Source: Paenibacillus urinalis
Lineage (GTDB): Bacteria; Bacillota; Bacilli; Paenibacillales; Paenibacillaceae
DNA: 64,000 bases
Direction: 5' to 3'
NCBI RefSeq assembly: GCF_028747985.1
Contig: NZ_CP118108.1
Span: 2,609,501 to 2,673,500, forward strand
Shown: positions 1 through 9,078 of the stretch, one piece after another
Layout: every line of letters begins with the position of its first letter
Numbering within the stretch: the first letter of the stretch is position 1
Made by a program: the position numbers and the translations under genes
Notes under the pieces: model-generated
What the model was told of the DNA's origin: nothing
Databases searched by the model: none
The model's input: only the letters and a program-made list of their open reading frames with translations

Positions 1-414
1 CAGCTCTATTCCGCTTTCCGTGAATATAGACGGAGTTTCGTACCTCATGATGGTCTTCATGATCCTTACGGGCTGGCAGCGATTCGGGTTATAGCGGCAG
101 ATACAGATGAAGAAGCGGAGGAGCTCGCGAAGACTTCCATACAGTTTACCTTTTATTTAAAAAAAGGGAGAGTACTGCGAATGGACAGTCCGGAAGCTTG
201 GAATGAAGCTGAGCTGTCGCTGCGTGACAAGGAACTAGTGGACTCTATTAAACAGGCTCATATTATAGGCTCTAAGGAAACCATACTGCGAAGAATAACG
301 GAGCTGAAGGAACAATATCTGTTCGATGAGCTGATGGCCTTGTCCTTTATCTACGATCTGGATAAGCGTAAGGAATCTTTTCGGATATTGCAAGAGGCAG
401 TGAGTGATCTCTAG
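1..414 (+). CDS. LLM class flavin-dependent oxidoreductase, C-terminal part
   Basis: The frame is open from the first base of the window, so the gene starts upstream and only about 137 C-terminal residues are present. The reading begins QLYSAFREYRRSFVPHDG and continues through a DPYGLAAIRVIAADTDEEA segment, which is typical of the C-terminal third of bacterial luciferase-like (LLM class) FMN-dependent monooxygenases of the YtmO/YwcH type. Here the conserved region is followed by a helical tail with a G-S-K-E-T-I pattern. The family uses reduced flavin and oxygen; the substrate cannot be told from this fragment. The next gene begins about 100 bases later on the same strand. The family call is fairly secure; a function beyond that is not. 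Confidence 0.75.
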   Translation, partial: QLYSAFREYRRSFVPHDGLHDPYGLAAIRVIAADTDEEAEELAKTSIQFTFYLKKGRVLRMDSPEAWNEAELSLRDKELVDSIKQAHIIGSKETILRRITELKEQYLFDELMALSFIYDLDKRKESFRILQEAVSDL

Positions 415-520
415 ATCCTGCGCATATTTCAATATTGAATTCGGATGTGGTATTGTAGAGGAGGTAGCGAAACACTAGCATACAATATCAGATCTCATAA
501 CAAAAAGGTGGAACCATTCG

Positions 521-910
521 TTGAACAAGAAGAAAGACCAAAAATCACTACTCTACATGTTAAAGGGAGATACACCGGCTGAAGTGCCTGTCAAAGCAAA
601 AGGCAAGCTGAATTGGACAGCGTCCTTCAAGCTGTTTAAAGTATATCGTCAGGTGAGAGCAAGTAAAATGCTGGCTCCAAGCCTCATTATTTTGTACTTT
701 ATCTTCGCACAGATCATGCTGCTCTTTTTCTCCATAATTATGTCTGTGTCACTCATTCCATTTTTCCTGCTGGGCATTCTTCTATGGGCGATATTGAATA
801 AATATTTAGTCTGGGTGCTCAAGGAAACAACGATTCGTACATTAATAAAAGAAGGATATTCTCCCAAAGGTCAAGAAGATCAAGCTTATGTAGACGCCTT
901 GTACCTGTAA
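521..910 (+). CDS. Hypothetical small membrane protein
   Basis: I do not recognise a named family for this 129-residue protein. It starts with TTG, set about 10 bases after an AAGGTGG ribosome site. The N-terminal 50 residues are basic and soluble. They are followed by two closely spaced hydrophobic segments at about residues 53-72 and 74-95 that look like a membrane hairpin, and then a charged C-terminal tail ending in DALYL. Both ends would therefore lie on the same side of the membrane, probably the cytoplasm given the lysines and arginines. A terminator hairpin follows directly, so it is probably the last gene of its unit. The coding assignment rests on the clean ribosome site, the terminator and the membrane pattern. 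Confidence 0.6.
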   Translation: MNKKKDQKSLLYMLKGDTPAEVPVKAKGKLNWTASFKLFKVYRQVRASKMLAPSLIILYFIFAQIMLLFFSIIMSVSLIPFFLLGILLWAILNKYLVWVLKETTIRTLIKEGYSPKGQEDQAYVDALYL

Positions 911-921
911 GTGGTGAATTT

Positions 922-946
922 AAGCCAGCCTTAAACAAGGTTGGCT
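922..946. terminator. Rho-independent terminator between convergent genes
   Basis: AAGCCAGCCTT and AAGGTTGGCTT form a hairpin with a four-base loop, followed by a run of T on the plus strand. It sits between the membrane protein gene and the convergent GNAT gene. Confidence 0.8.
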
Positions 947-977
947 TTTTCTTATTTTCGAATTTTGCTTGGGCTGC

Positions 978-1505
<528 letters not shown>

Positions 1506-1523
1506 TCACATCCCAATATATTT

Positions 1524-1976
1524 TTAATAAACTCTTTTTTTTCCTCTTTTTACATATTCCCAATCTTTTTCGATATTTGATCTTATTCTTCTGAGAGAGT
1601 GAAGCATGTTTTCTGTTTCTATGTCAGAGAACCCTTCTAAAGCAACACGTTCAGAATAATCGTTCTCTTCCTTAATAAAAGGATAAGTAGTCATTCCTTT
1701 TTCTGTAGGAAAGAGTTTCTTTATTTTTTTATTATGCTTGTCCTCTTTTTTTTTAATAAAGCCACTCATTTCGAGTTTTTTTACAGCACGAGCTGCTGTA
1801 GTTCGATCTACTTTAATCATTTCAGCCAACTTTTCTTGAATAATTCCGGGTTTTTCACAAATTCGCACTAGATACAGATATTGGCCTTTAGTCAGATCGT
1901 ATTCTTTGAACTCGATGTTACTTATAGAATCTAATGCTCTTGCTATCATTCCAATTTCACGAAGAATCTCCGTCAT
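1524..1976 (-). CDS. MarR family transcriptional regulator
   Basis: This 150-residue protein is the usual length of a MarR repressor. The winged helix is visible at about residues 45-100: a recognition region KVDRTTAARAVKKLEMSGFI is followed by a basic wing KKEDKHNKKIKKLFPTEKG. The ATG is preceded by AAGGAG at an 8-base spacing. Two near-identical palindromic sites lie in the 5' region (1997-2014 and 2041-2058), so autorepression of this gene and the GNAT gene behind it is likely. MarR proteins normally bind such sites as dimers and are released by small aromatic ligands or oxidants. The inducer is unknown. The wing is unusually lysine-rich. Confidence 0.9.
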   Translation of the reverse strand: MTEILREIGMIARALDSISNIEFKEYDLTKGQYLYLVRICEKPGIIQEKLAEMIKVDRTTAARAVKKLEMSGFIKKKEDKHNKKIKKLFPTEKGMTTYPFIKEENDYSERVALEGFSDIETENMLHSLRRIRSNIEKDWEYVKRGKKRVY

Positions 1977-1996
1977 AACTCAACTCCTTAATCTTA

Positions 1997-2014
1997 TTGT
2001 TGCATATACAACAA
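1997..2014. promoter_or_regulatory. Probable MarR operator 1
   Basis: TTGTTGCATATACAACAA has perfect 6-base inverted arms (TTGTTG/CAACAA) around six bases, the size and shape of a MarR dimer site. It lies 21 bases upstream of the marR start codon, where binding would block its transcription. Confidence 0.7.
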
Positions 2015-2040
2015 AATATATATATAAACTTACCTCATAA

Positions 2041-2058
2041 TTGTTGTAAATGCAATAA
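2041..2058. promoter_or_regulatory. Probable MarR operator 2
   Basis: TTGTTGTAAATGCAATAA, read on the minus strand, matches operator 1 at 16 of 18 bases. Its centre is 44 bases from that of operator 1, about four helical turns, so both could be bound on one face of the DNA. Confidence 0.65.
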
Positions 2059-2182
2059 AATTGAAAGATAAATATTATCAGATTAAAGAAAATTAACCTA
2101 TTTCTTCTATTATTATAGTAAAATATGCAGCGTTGATAGATACACCTTTTACTATAATGATGAGAATGGGAGACGAGCAAGA

Positions 2183-3436
2183 ATGAAGAAATGGGGAAAA
2201 ATACTGCTCAGCTGCGCCATTGTATTAGGTTCAGCAGCCGGTGGAGCAGCAGCTCCGTTTGCACAAGCGGCGAGCACCAATCAAGTGAAGATTATGCTGG
2301 ATAATTATCCTTTGCCTTTTCCAGTAGAACCGGTCGTCATTAGCGGAACAACGATGGTTCCTTTTAGAGCGATATCCGAAGCGCTTGGGATCAATGTAGT
2401 ATGGAACCAGAAGGCCAAGAAAATAACGGCTTCCAAGCTGTCAGATGGCATCAAAAAGACAGTTGAGCTCACCCTCGGCAGCAAGACAGCTAAGGTAAAT
2501 GGTCAAAACGTCTCATTAACATTAGCCCCAAGGACGATCAGCAATACAACGATGATTCCGCTTAGCTTCTTCAGTCAGCAGTTTGGTGCAGGCGTAGGCT
2601 GGAACCAAGCGTCCAAGACTGTATCGATTACATCGCCTCGGGAAGAGATGTACACACTTGGCTATTATGCTCTGCGTTCCTTTGATGAGATTTCGTATCT
2701 CCATCAGTTTGACGCTGCCGCGTTTGGCTGGAGCCGAATTGATCGAGAAGGTCATTTTACGTTAACCGGGGATGAGTACAGATGGCCCGCTCCATCAGGA
2801 GAGATTACTGGTGAATCGATTATTAATGATGCTGCATCGGAAGGAACAACTCCCTATCTCATGGTATATTCCGTAGATGGCATGCTGGAGCTGACGAAGA
2901 ACCTCGAAGACAAGGAACTGCGAAGTCAAACGATAGACAGCATAATGGAGGCAGCAACAGAAAAAGGCTTCAAAGGCATTGCACTGGACCTCGAAGGACT
3001 CGGGATGACTGGTGATAAATCCAAGGTAAAGAGCGATTATAATGCATTTGTGAAAGAGCTGTCTTCAAGAGCCAAGCAGCAAGACATGAAGCTGACCGTC
3101 ATTGTGCATGCACTGAACAGCGTGTATCAAGGCTATGACTATAAGACACTCGCAAATTTTGCGGATGATCTTGTTCTTATGGCGTATGCCTATGGAGATG
3201 AAAAAAGTCCTGAGCCCGTGGCAAAGGTGGATGAAGCCATACAGCTGGCACTGAAGCAGGTTGACAAGGATAAGCTTATTCTGGGGATATCCCGTGGCAG
3301 CGAAACTGCAGCAAGCATTAATACGAAGATTGGTCTTGCGAAGCGTTACGATCTGAAAGGCATTGCTCTATGGCGCCTAGGTATTATAGGTCCTGCTACC
3401 TGGGCTGAAATGAACAAGACCATTGTGCTTGATTAG
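2183..3436 (+). CDS. Exported protein: copper amine oxidase-like N-terminal domain plus GH18-like domain
   Basis: The 417-residue protein has a signal peptide (basic start, hydrophobic core, A-Q-A-A near residue 30). Next comes a copper amine oxidase N1-type domain at about 34-150, recognised by TTMVPFRAISEALG and TTMIPLSFFSQQFG; in Paenibacillus this module is common in exported proteins. The C-terminal half resembles glycoside hydrolase family 18 proteins of the YaaH/YdhD kind. The strand KGFKGIALDLEGLG keeps the last Asp and the catalytic Glu of the DxxDxDxE signature (D269, E271) but has Ala where the middle Asp is usual. MAYAYGDEKSPEP and KGIALWRLGI fit later barrel strands. A role in hydrolysing cell-wall glycans is inferred; activity is uncertain. 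Confidence 0.8.
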   Translation: MKKWGKILLSCAIVLGSAAGGAAAPFAQAASTNQVKIMLDNYPLPFPVEPVVISGTTMVPFRAISEALGINVVWNQKAKKITASKLSDGIKKTVELTLGSKTAKVNGQNVSLTLAPRTISNTTMIPLSFFSQQFGAGVGWNQASKTVSITSPREEMYTLGYYALRSFDEISYLHQFDAAAFGWSRIDREGHFTLTGDEYRWPAPSGEITGESIINDAASEGTTPYLMVYSVDGMLELTKNLEDKELRSQTIDSIMEAATEKGFKGIALDLEGLGMTGDKSKVKSDYNAFVKELSSRAKQQDMKLTVIVHALNSVYQGYDYKTLANFADDLVLMAYAYGDEKSPEPVAKVDEAIQLALKQVDKDKLILGISRGSETAASINTKIGLAKRYDLKGIALWRLGIIGPATWAEMNKTIVLD

Positions 3437-3447
3437 TGGAGATTCAA

Positions 3448-3819
3448 TTGACAAAATTCAAGTTGCTCGTTGTGTTTCTATTCCTATATGCTGCAGACTG
3501 CAGCGGGAGCAGCAAGGAAGCTGAGCTTTCTTATTTTCTATCCGATACAGAAGGGATGTACAAAATTCATCTGTTTCGCGATTCGAGCAGAGAGCTCGAT
3601 AACGAGCTGCTTGAATATATGAACTCAAGTGAAGATTTGCTAGAGGTTATTCAAGGTGTACAATTGTATGACATCAACACGGAAGATAACCTGATTAGAG
3701 CGGAACGGGTGGATGTTGAAGAGATCCCGACGATGTTAATTACCGATGATAAAGAAATTGTACTTCGTACGAAGAGCATACAGGAATTGAAGAACTACTT
3801 TGAAGACCTAATTAACTGA
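3448..3819 (+). CDS. Small exported protein with thioredoxin-like C-terminal region
   Basis: About 123 residues. I prefer the TTG start at 3448, six bases after GGAG, over the GTG that overlaps the upstream stop codon. The N terminus MTKFKLLVVFLFLYAADC is a signal-like hydrophobic stretch ending in a cysteine; the preceding residues (A-A-D) are a poor lipobox, so lipid attachment is doubtful. The rest has the order of a small thioredoxin fold, with VDVEEIPTMLITDD at the place of the cis-proline loop followed by a final beta strand and helix, but no CxxC motif. It directly follows the GH18-like gene and probably shares its transcript. The function is unknown. Confidence 0.6.
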   Translation: MTKFKLLVVFLFLYAADCSGSSKEAELSYFLSDTEGMYKIHLFRDSSRELDNELLEYMNSSEDLLEVIQGVQLYDINTEDNLIRAERVDVEEIPTMLITDDKEIVLRTKSIQELKNYFEDLIN

Positions 3820-3873
3820 AGTAAATTACAATAAAACCTCATTTATGTTCTCGAAATCAAGGTGGATTCCTGC

Positions 3874-3914
3874 ATAAGCCGCTGCTTTCATTTATATTGA
3901 AAACAGCGGCTTAT
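3874..3914 (+). terminator. Rho-independent terminator
   Basis: ATAAGCCGCTG pairs perfectly with CAGCGGCTTAT. The stem continues inward with TTTCA/TGAAA after one mismatch, and TTATATTTTT follows. It ends the GH18-like operon. Confidence 0.8.
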
Positions 3915-3996
3915 TTATATTTTTGCTGGTACGAACCGGGGGAGCATAACTATAATAAGGTAGTGTGATAAAAACGAATAGGAAAGGGTGGAGAGA

Positions 3997-4875
3997 ATGG
4001 GCGTACCGACATTTCTTGAAACAGGTCATATGACAGAAGGTTTTCCTATCAGGGTTATTCATACGGGTGATCAATTTAACTATGCAGCACATTGGCATGA
4101 AGAGGTGGAGATGGTATTTGTCGAAGGGGACTACGGGCGTATTGGCGTGAACAGCAGTATTTATGAGCTTCAAAAAGGCGATGTGCTGGTGATCAAGCCT
4201 GGAGATGTGCATTGTTTTTTGCCGGGAACGCAGAATTTGACCATTATATTGTTTCGAATGGAGCTGTTTACGAGTAGCTTTATAGAAGACACAGATTGGC
4301 TTGGCATGAAGCAGTTATTTAATAAAACATCCGTTATTCCTGCATCCACATGTAAAGAAAGAGCATTAGGAGAGTACCTCAGTGCGCTTTCAGCGGAAGA
4401 GAGCAACAGACAGGCAGGTTATAAATGGGCCATGATTGCAAGGCTGTATGACTTTATTGTACAGCTCCTGCGCACAATCGATCCTAGTGAGGATTCCGAG
4501 GCGCTTAACTGGCAAATTACTACCTCGAAGAAGTTTGAGTTTATTGAGGGGGTATGTGAATATCTGGAGGAGCATTACGCTGAGAATATCAAGCTGGATC
4601 AAGTCGCTGACCATATTAAATTTAGTAAATTTTACGTCTGTAAGCTGTTCAAGGATATTAAGGGCATCACGCTGATGGAGTATTTGAATCATTTTCGAAT
4701 TATTAAGTCGGAATGGGCGCTGCTGTTCAGTGAGGATTCCATTCTTGATATTGCGGTAAGCCACGGATTTAACAATATTAACTCATTTAACCGCCTGTTC
4801 AAAAAATATAATAACTGCACCCCGTCCGATTTTCGAAAGAAGCATAAAACAAACAACGCAAAATATGAAGGATGA
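3997..4875 (+). CDS. AraC family regulator with cupin sensor domain
   Basis: About 292 residues. ATG at 3997 is chosen because AGGGTGGAG lies at the right distance; the in-frame GTG at 3988 would sit inside that site. The N-terminal half is a cupin with HWHEEVEMVFVEG and LQKGDVLVIKPGDVHCF, the usual sugar-sensing fold of this class. The C-terminal hundred residues carry the two AraC helix-turn-helix motifs (IKLDQVADHIKFSKFYVCKL and ILDIAVSHGFNNINSFNRLF). It sits 86 bases upstream of a sugar ABC importer on the same strand and very probably activates it in response to the imported sugar. Confidence 0.9.
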   Translation: MGVPTFLETGHMTEGFPIRVIHTGDQFNYAAHWHEEVEMVFVEGDYGRIGVNSSIYELQKGDVLVIKPGDVHCFLPGTQNLTIILFRMELFTSSFIEDTDWLGMKQLFNKTSVIPASTCKERALGEYLSALSAEESNRQAGYKWAMIARLYDFIVQLLRTIDPSEDSEALNWQITTSKKFEFIEGVCEYLEEHYAENIKLDQVADHIKFSKFYVCKLFKDIKGITLMEYLNHFRIIKSEWALLFSEDSILDIAVSHGFNNINSFNRLFKKYNNCTPSDFRKKHKTNNAKYEG

Positions 4876-4928
4876 TGAACAATATCGGTGAAGAAAGCCT
4901 ACTTCAAAATCAATATAATCGAATAAAA

Positions 4929-4942
4929 TGTAAGCGTTTCCT
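4929..4942. promoter_or_regulatory. cre-like site (CcpA)
   Basis: TGTAAGCGTTTCCT matches the 14-base catabolite-responsive consensus TGWAANCGNTNWCA except at two positions near the end. It lies 20 bases before the start codon of the substrate-binding protein, a position suited to CcpA repression. Confidence 0.5.
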
Positions 4943-4961
4943 TAATTGAAGGAGGGAGCTC

Positions 4962-6263
4962 ATGAATCTATTTTCTCGTCACCGGAAGCCGCAGGTTAAA
5001 CGCCATCATCTAGCGCTGCTTGTACTGCTATGCTCAGCCGTATTGCTGTCAGGCTGTCAGCTCCAGGCCTTGGCCGAATCTAATGATAACGAGATCACGG
5101 TGTGGAGCTTCACGGATGAAGCCGGCTATGCGATTGAGAAGTTCGAGGAGAAGTACCCGGACATTAAGGTCAATTTTGTCAACATTCCGGGCAATTTCTA
5201 TATCACCAAGCTGAAGTCGGCACTGCAGACCAGCTCCAAGGCACCAGATGTCTTTATGATTGAAAACGCTAACATACGAGAGCTGATTGATGTGCCTTAC
5301 CTGCAAAATCTGTCAGAGGCACCTTACGATGCGGACACACTGCTTCCTGAGCAGTATCCTTTTGTCCAGGCCAATGAGAAAGACAGTGAAGGGAATGTTA
5401 GAGCGATTGGCTATCAGGCAACTCCGGGCGCTATCTATTACCGGCGGGATCTGGCGAAGGAATACTTGGGGACAGATGATCCCGAAGAGGTCAGCAAGCA
5501 AATTGACACCTGGGACAAAATCTTTGAGATTGGTGAACGAGTACAGCAGGAGAGTGGCAACCAAGTCCATGCTCTGGCGAACTGGAACGCGATTTCGAAC
5601 TCTTATGATGGAATACCTTGGGTGCAAGACGGCAAGTTTGTCATGGATGATACGTATTTAGAGATTCTGGATCTCGTTAGAGAAGCGAGAGAACGTAAAG
5701 TGCTTGCGGAATATGAAGAAGGAAGTGCAGGCTCCGCTGCCTCCATGCAGAAGGGGACAGTTATGTTTTACCCAGCAGCCACCTGGGGGCTTCAATACAC
5801 CTTTAAGGCCAATGCTCCGGACACTTCTGGCCTGTGGGGGCTCGCTAAAGGACCAACAGGATTCAGCTCGGGTGGAACCTATATTGCCATGTACAGCAAT
5901 AGTGACAAGAAGGATCTGGCCTGGAAGTTTATTGAGTTTTATAACTTTGACCACGAATTTCTGTCTCAGCTGGCACAGGAACAAGACTACTTTACGAGCA
6001 ACATGATCGTGAATGATCAGCTGGCAGAGACAGTAACGTCGGATTATCTTGGCGGGCAGAAGCATTTTGAGTTCTTCTCAGAGGCAGCGAAAGACGTTCC
6101 TGTCTATAAAAGAACGAAATATGACACGGTGATCAACAGTGATATATTCAAAAACGTCCTTCAGCTGTATCTGAACAACGACATTCAAACGAAGGAGGAA
6201 GCCGTAGAGAGAATTAAACGCGACGTCAAATTGAGATTTCCAGAGCTCGAAGGATTGGAGTGA
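4962..6263 (+). CDS. Sugar ABC transporter substrate-binding lipoprotein
   Basis: The 433-residue protein begins with a lipoprotein signal whose lipobox is LLSGC, so it should be anchored on the outer face of the membrane. It is the family 1 extracellular solute-binding type: EITVWSFTDEAGYAIEKFEE at the first strand, IKVNFVNIPG, a GIPW motif and YIAMYSNSDKKDLAWKFIEF in the second lobe. GGAGGG lies five bases before the ATG. Two permease genes follow in the same direction, with no ATPase gene; in Bacillota such systems commonly share an MsmX-type ATPase encoded elsewhere. The neighbouring AraC gene and a cre-like site suggest uptake of a plant-derived oligosaccharide; the exact sugar is not readable. 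Confidence 0.9.
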   Translation: MNLFSRHRKPQVKRHHLALLVLLCSAVLLSGCQLQALAESNDNEITVWSFTDEAGYAIEKFEEKYPDIKVNFVNIPGNFYITKLKSALQTSSKAPDVFMIENANIRELIDVPYLQNLSEAPYDADTLLPEQYPFVQANEKDSEGNVRAIGYQATPGAIYYRRDLAKEYLGTDDPEEVSKQIDTWDKIFEIGERVQQESGNQVHALANWNAISNSYDGIPWVQDGKFVMDDTYLEILDLVREARERKVLAEYEEGSAGSAASMQKGTVMFYPAATWGLQYTFKANAPDTSGLWGLAKGPTGFSSGGTYIAMYSNSDKKDLAWKFIEFYNFDHEFLSQLAQEQDYFTSNMIVNDQLAETVTSDYLGGQKHFEFFSEAAKDVPVYKRTKYDTVINSDIFKNVLQLYLNNDIQTKEEAVERIKRDVKLRFPELEGLE

Positions 6264-6318
6264 AATGCTGAATACGAAAGAACGTGAATAGGAATCCGAT
6301 CACGGGGGGTACCAATGA

Positions 6319-7209
6319 ATGTTTGCTAAGTCCATACGCAAAGACCACTATGGTTATTATTTTATTGCTCCGTTTTTCATCATTTTTCTCATCTTTGGAC
6401 TTTATCCGATTCTGTACAGCTTATACATCAGTTTTACCAACTGGGACGGAATTACGACGCCGGAGTTCGTAGGTCTTGGCAATTACGTGGCCGTCGTGCA
6501 GGATCCGCTCTTTTGGAAGACACTGTTTAATACCTTATTCATATGGGGAATATCGGTAGTTCCTCAGCTGACCGTTTCGCTGGTATTGGCTTTTATTCTA
6601 AATGACAAGCTTCTCAAAGGAAGAGATTTTTTTAGGGCCGTATACTTCTTTCCGAACATCGTCACTGCTGCTTCCTTAGGTTTGCTGGTGAGCTTGATCT
6701 TCGATTGGCAGTCTGGGGGACTCAATCACTTTCTTGTCCAGGTGGGTCTCATTGAGAATCCGATCAATTGGAAGAACGATCCTTGGTTCATGCGGCTGAT
6801 CGTATCGGCGATCTTGTTCTTTCAATATTTTGGCTACTCCATGGTGATCTATCTTGCAGGGCTGCAGGGCATCGACCCTTCCTTGCAGGAAGCGGCCCAA
6901 ATTGACGGCGCGGAGAAGAAGCATATCTTCCTTCACATCATCGTTCCTATGCTGCGCCCGATTATTTTGTTCCAGATTATTACGTCCATCATCGGCGGCA
7001 TTCAAATCTTTGATCAGCCCTTTACACTGACGAACGGAACGGGGGGACCTGACCGGGCAGCCATGACAAGCATTATGTATCTGTACAATGTTGCTTTCCA
7101 AAGCACGCGTTTTGGTTATGGAGCAGCCATTGCCTTCTGCTTGTTCGTGATCATTATTTTGTTGTCGGTTGCCTCGTTCGTGATGACCAAACGCAAGAGC
7201 AGCTCATAA
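6319..7209 (+). CDS. Sugar ABC transporter permease (MalF/UgpA type)
   Basis: The 296-residue protein has six membrane segments and the cytoplasmic EAA loop EAAQIDGAEKKHIFLHIIVP that docks on the ATPase. The N-terminal segment followed by SFTNWDGITTPEFVGLGNY is characteristic of the MalF/UgpA class of carbohydrate permeases. The ATG follows GGGGGG at 9 bases. It forms a heterodimer with the product of the next gene, which starts 15 bases after this stop codon, and receives substrate from the upstream lipoprotein. The length is normal and nothing is missing. Confidence 0.92.
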   Translation: MFAKSIRKDHYGYYFIAPFFIIFLIFGLYPILYSLYISFTNWDGITTPEFVGLGNYVAVVQDPLFWKTLFNTLFIWGISVVPQLTVSLVLAFILNDKLLKGRDFFRAVYFFPNIVTAASLGLLVSLIFDWQSGGLNHFLVQVGLIENPINWKNDPWFMRLIVSAILFFQYFGYSMVIYLAGLQGIDPSLQEAAQIDGAEKKHIFLHIIVPMLRPIILFQIITSIIGGIQIFDQPFTLTNGTGGPDRAAMTSIMYLYNVAFQSTRFGYGAAIAFCLFVIIILLSVASFVMTKRKSSS

Positions 7210-7224
7210 GAGGGGGGAATGAGG

Positions 7225-8103
7225 ATGCATACGGCCAAATCATTAGAGCAAAGCATGGCTTATGAGAGAAAAGCAAAGGTGAATCGGCTGACACCCGGCA
7301 AAGTATTGGTCTATCTTTTTCTAATTGCGCTAGCCATTATTTGTATTATCCCGTTCTATCTCATGCTGATCTATTCTACCCATAACAATGCTACGATCGC
7401 GTCAACCTTCACCTTTCTTCCGGGTTCGTTCCTGCCCGACAATTATGCCAATATGGCTTCCAAGATCAACATTTGGCGGGGCTTCGGGAACAGCATCTTT
7501 ATCGCAGGAGCTTCCACGATTCTCTCCCTGTATATCGGTGCCTTAACGGCTTTTGGATTTGCAAAATATAAATTTAAAGGCCGCACATGGCTGTTCCTGT
7601 TCCTGCTGGCGACGATGATGGTACCCGGACAGCTGGCGCTGATCGGGATGTATCGACTGTTCAGTACACTCGGCATGCTGGACAGCTATGCAGCCATCAT
7701 ATTGCCGGCGGCAGCCAATGCCTTCAACGTATTTTTCATCAAGCAATTCATCGAGAGCAGCATTCCGGATGAGATTATCGAGTCATCACGGGTTGATGGG
7801 AGCGGAGAGTTCAGAACCTTTAACCAGATTGTGCTGCCGATTCTTGGTCCTGCGGTAGCAGCGCTTGGCATATTTACGTTCATTGGCTCATGGAACAATT
7901 TCCTTACACCGCTTGTATTGTTCTTCTCACTGGATAAATATCCACTGCCGGTGCTCGTTGCACTGGTTCAGGGATATTACGGTATGGATTATGGACTCCT
8001 GTACTTGGGTGTCGCCATCTCGATTGTCCCTATTATTATCGTGTTCGCCGTGTTCTCTAAACAGATTATCGGCAGCGTTGCACTCGGGGCGGTAAAAGGT
8101 TAG
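7225..8103 (+). CDS. Sugar ABC transporter permease (MalG/UgpE type)
   Basis: About 292 residues. The ATG at 7225 is preferred over the one six bases upstream, which would touch the GGGGGG ribosome site. Six membrane segments and the loop ESSRVDGSGEFRTFNQIVLP identify the second permease of a carbohydrate ABC importer; TMMVPGQLALIGMYRLFSTL is the usual family stretch before the loop. The protein ends in GSVALGAVKG, like MalG-type proteins. It is the last gene of the importer operon, followed by a strong terminator. Confidence 0.92.
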   Translation: MHTAKSLEQSMAYERKAKVNRLTPGKVLVYLFLIALAIICIIPFYLMLIYSTHNNATIASTFTFLPGSFLPDNYANMASKINIWRGFGNSIFIAGASTILSLYIGALTAFGFAKYKFKGRTWLFLFLLATMMVPGQLALIGMYRLFSTLGMLDSYAAIILPAAANAFNVFFIKQFIESSIPDEIIESSRVDGSGEFRTFNQIVLPILGPAVAALGIFTFIGSWNNFLTPLVLFFSLDKYPLPVLVALVQGYYGMDYGLLYLGVAISIVPIIIVFAVFSKQIIGSVALGAVKG

Positions 8104-8128
8104 AGAATGACAATTTGATATGTAGATG

Positions 8129-8180
8129 AAAGGCAAGGTTCACGTGAGTTCTACTGCGCTCGCATGAATTTTGCCTTTTT
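8129..8180 (+). terminator. Rho-independent terminator
   Basis: AAAGGCAA pairs with TTGCCTTT, with an inner imperfect stem (TTCACGTGAG against CTCGCATGAA), followed by a T run. It closes the ABC importer operon. Confidence 0.75.
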
Positions 8181-8263
8181 GATCGTTTCCTAGATTCTGA
8201 CTGCTAATTTCGGACTTTTTCTAATATAATGGAGTTATTATAGGAACGGAGGAGAACCATTAT

Positions 8264-8641
8264 ATGGGATTTTTAGATGGATTATTAGGAAATGCTTCAC
8301 AAGTGAACTTGGCTGAAGTTCAAAAAGAATTTGCTGCTCTGCTGGCACCTAATGAGCAAATTGAGCGAGCGTATAAGCTTGTAAGAGACTTGTTTATTTT
8401 TACTGACAAAAGATTAATCCTTGTTGATAAACAAGGGATTACGGGCAAGAAGGTGGAATACCATTCGATCCCTTATAAGAGCATATCGCATTATTCCATT
8501 GAAACGGCAGGACACTTTGACATGGAAGCTGAACTTAAGATTTACATTTCCAGTTCTACCGTTCCGCTTCAAAAGACGTTTAATAAAAACACGAATATTT
8601 ACGAGGTGCAGAGCGTTCTTTCTCATTATATTTTGAAATAA
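8264..8641 (+). CDS. PH domain-containing protein
   Basis: The 125-residue protein matches the small bacterial pleckstrin-homology-like family (PF08000 type). The order LLAPNEQIERAYKLVRDLFI, FTDKRLILVDKQGITGKK, YHSIPYKSISHYSIETAG forms the beta sandwich, with a C-terminal helix. Members are soluble cytoplasmic proteins of unknown biochemical role. The gene stands alone; the promoter and T-box of the next unit start about 70 bases downstream. Confidence 0.85.
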   Translation: MGFLDGLLGNASQVNLAEVQKEFAALLAPNEQIERAYKLVRDLFIFTDKRLILVDKQGITGKKVEYHSIPYKSISHYSIETAGHFDMEAELKIYISSSTVPLQKTFNKNTNIYEVQSVLSHYILK

Positions 8642-8711
8642 GACACAGCATGGTCCAGACAGATGGGGCAAATGATCAGAGATCTTACGTGAGCTTTTGC
8701 AAATTCTTTGC

Positions 8712-8740
8712 TTGGCAATAACCTTTTCTATATGTATAAT
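8712..8740 (+). promoter_or_regulatory. Sigma-A promoter of the T-box leader
   Basis: TTGGCA at 8712-8717 and a perfect TATAAT at 8735-8740 are separated by 17 bases. Transcription would start near 8747, just before the T-box fold. Confidence 0.75.
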
Positions 8741-8746
8741 AGTGGA

Positions 8747-9041
8747 AATTCAAAACACGAAAAGCGATGAAAGGGATCTGCTTCCGCATGATGACTTAGA
8801 GAGCTGCCGGTTGGTGCAAGGCAGGGATTCAAGCAGAGGCACACCTCACCCTGGAGTAGTATAGCTGAATTGAACTCTTGCTGATATTGGAGACTTCATT
8901 TAGGCTGTACCGGCTAACCGTCGATATACGGTTGTTCAAGATTCGGATGCGTTTGTGATCATGACCTGCATTCGAATAAAGAAGAGTGGTACCGCGAAGG
9001 AATGATGGCCTGTCGCCTCTTTAGAGGCGACGGGATTTTTT
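8747..9041 (+). promoter_or_regulatory. T-box riboswitch leader
   Basis: Canonical T-box parts are present in order. Stem I has the distal AGAGAGCTGCCGGTTGGTG segment at 8799-8817 closed by CTGCC/GGCAG, and an arm TCTGCTT/AAGCAGA. Stem III is ATTCGGATGC/GCATTCGAAT at 8941-8976. The T-box sequence AGAGTGGTACCGCG lies at 8983-8996. A terminator hairpin (CCTGTCGCCTC/GAGGCGACGGG) at 9009-9034 is followed by a T run. Uncharged tRNA should bind and switch the terminator to the antiterminator. The specifier codon is not certain; by position after the stem I arm the best candidate is CTC (Leu) at 8846-8848, but the flanking bases are not the usual ones. The gene controlled is a methyltransferase. Confidence 0.9.
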
Positions 9042-9078
9042 GTGCTAAGCAGGTGAAATCCATTGCAGGGGGAAGGTA

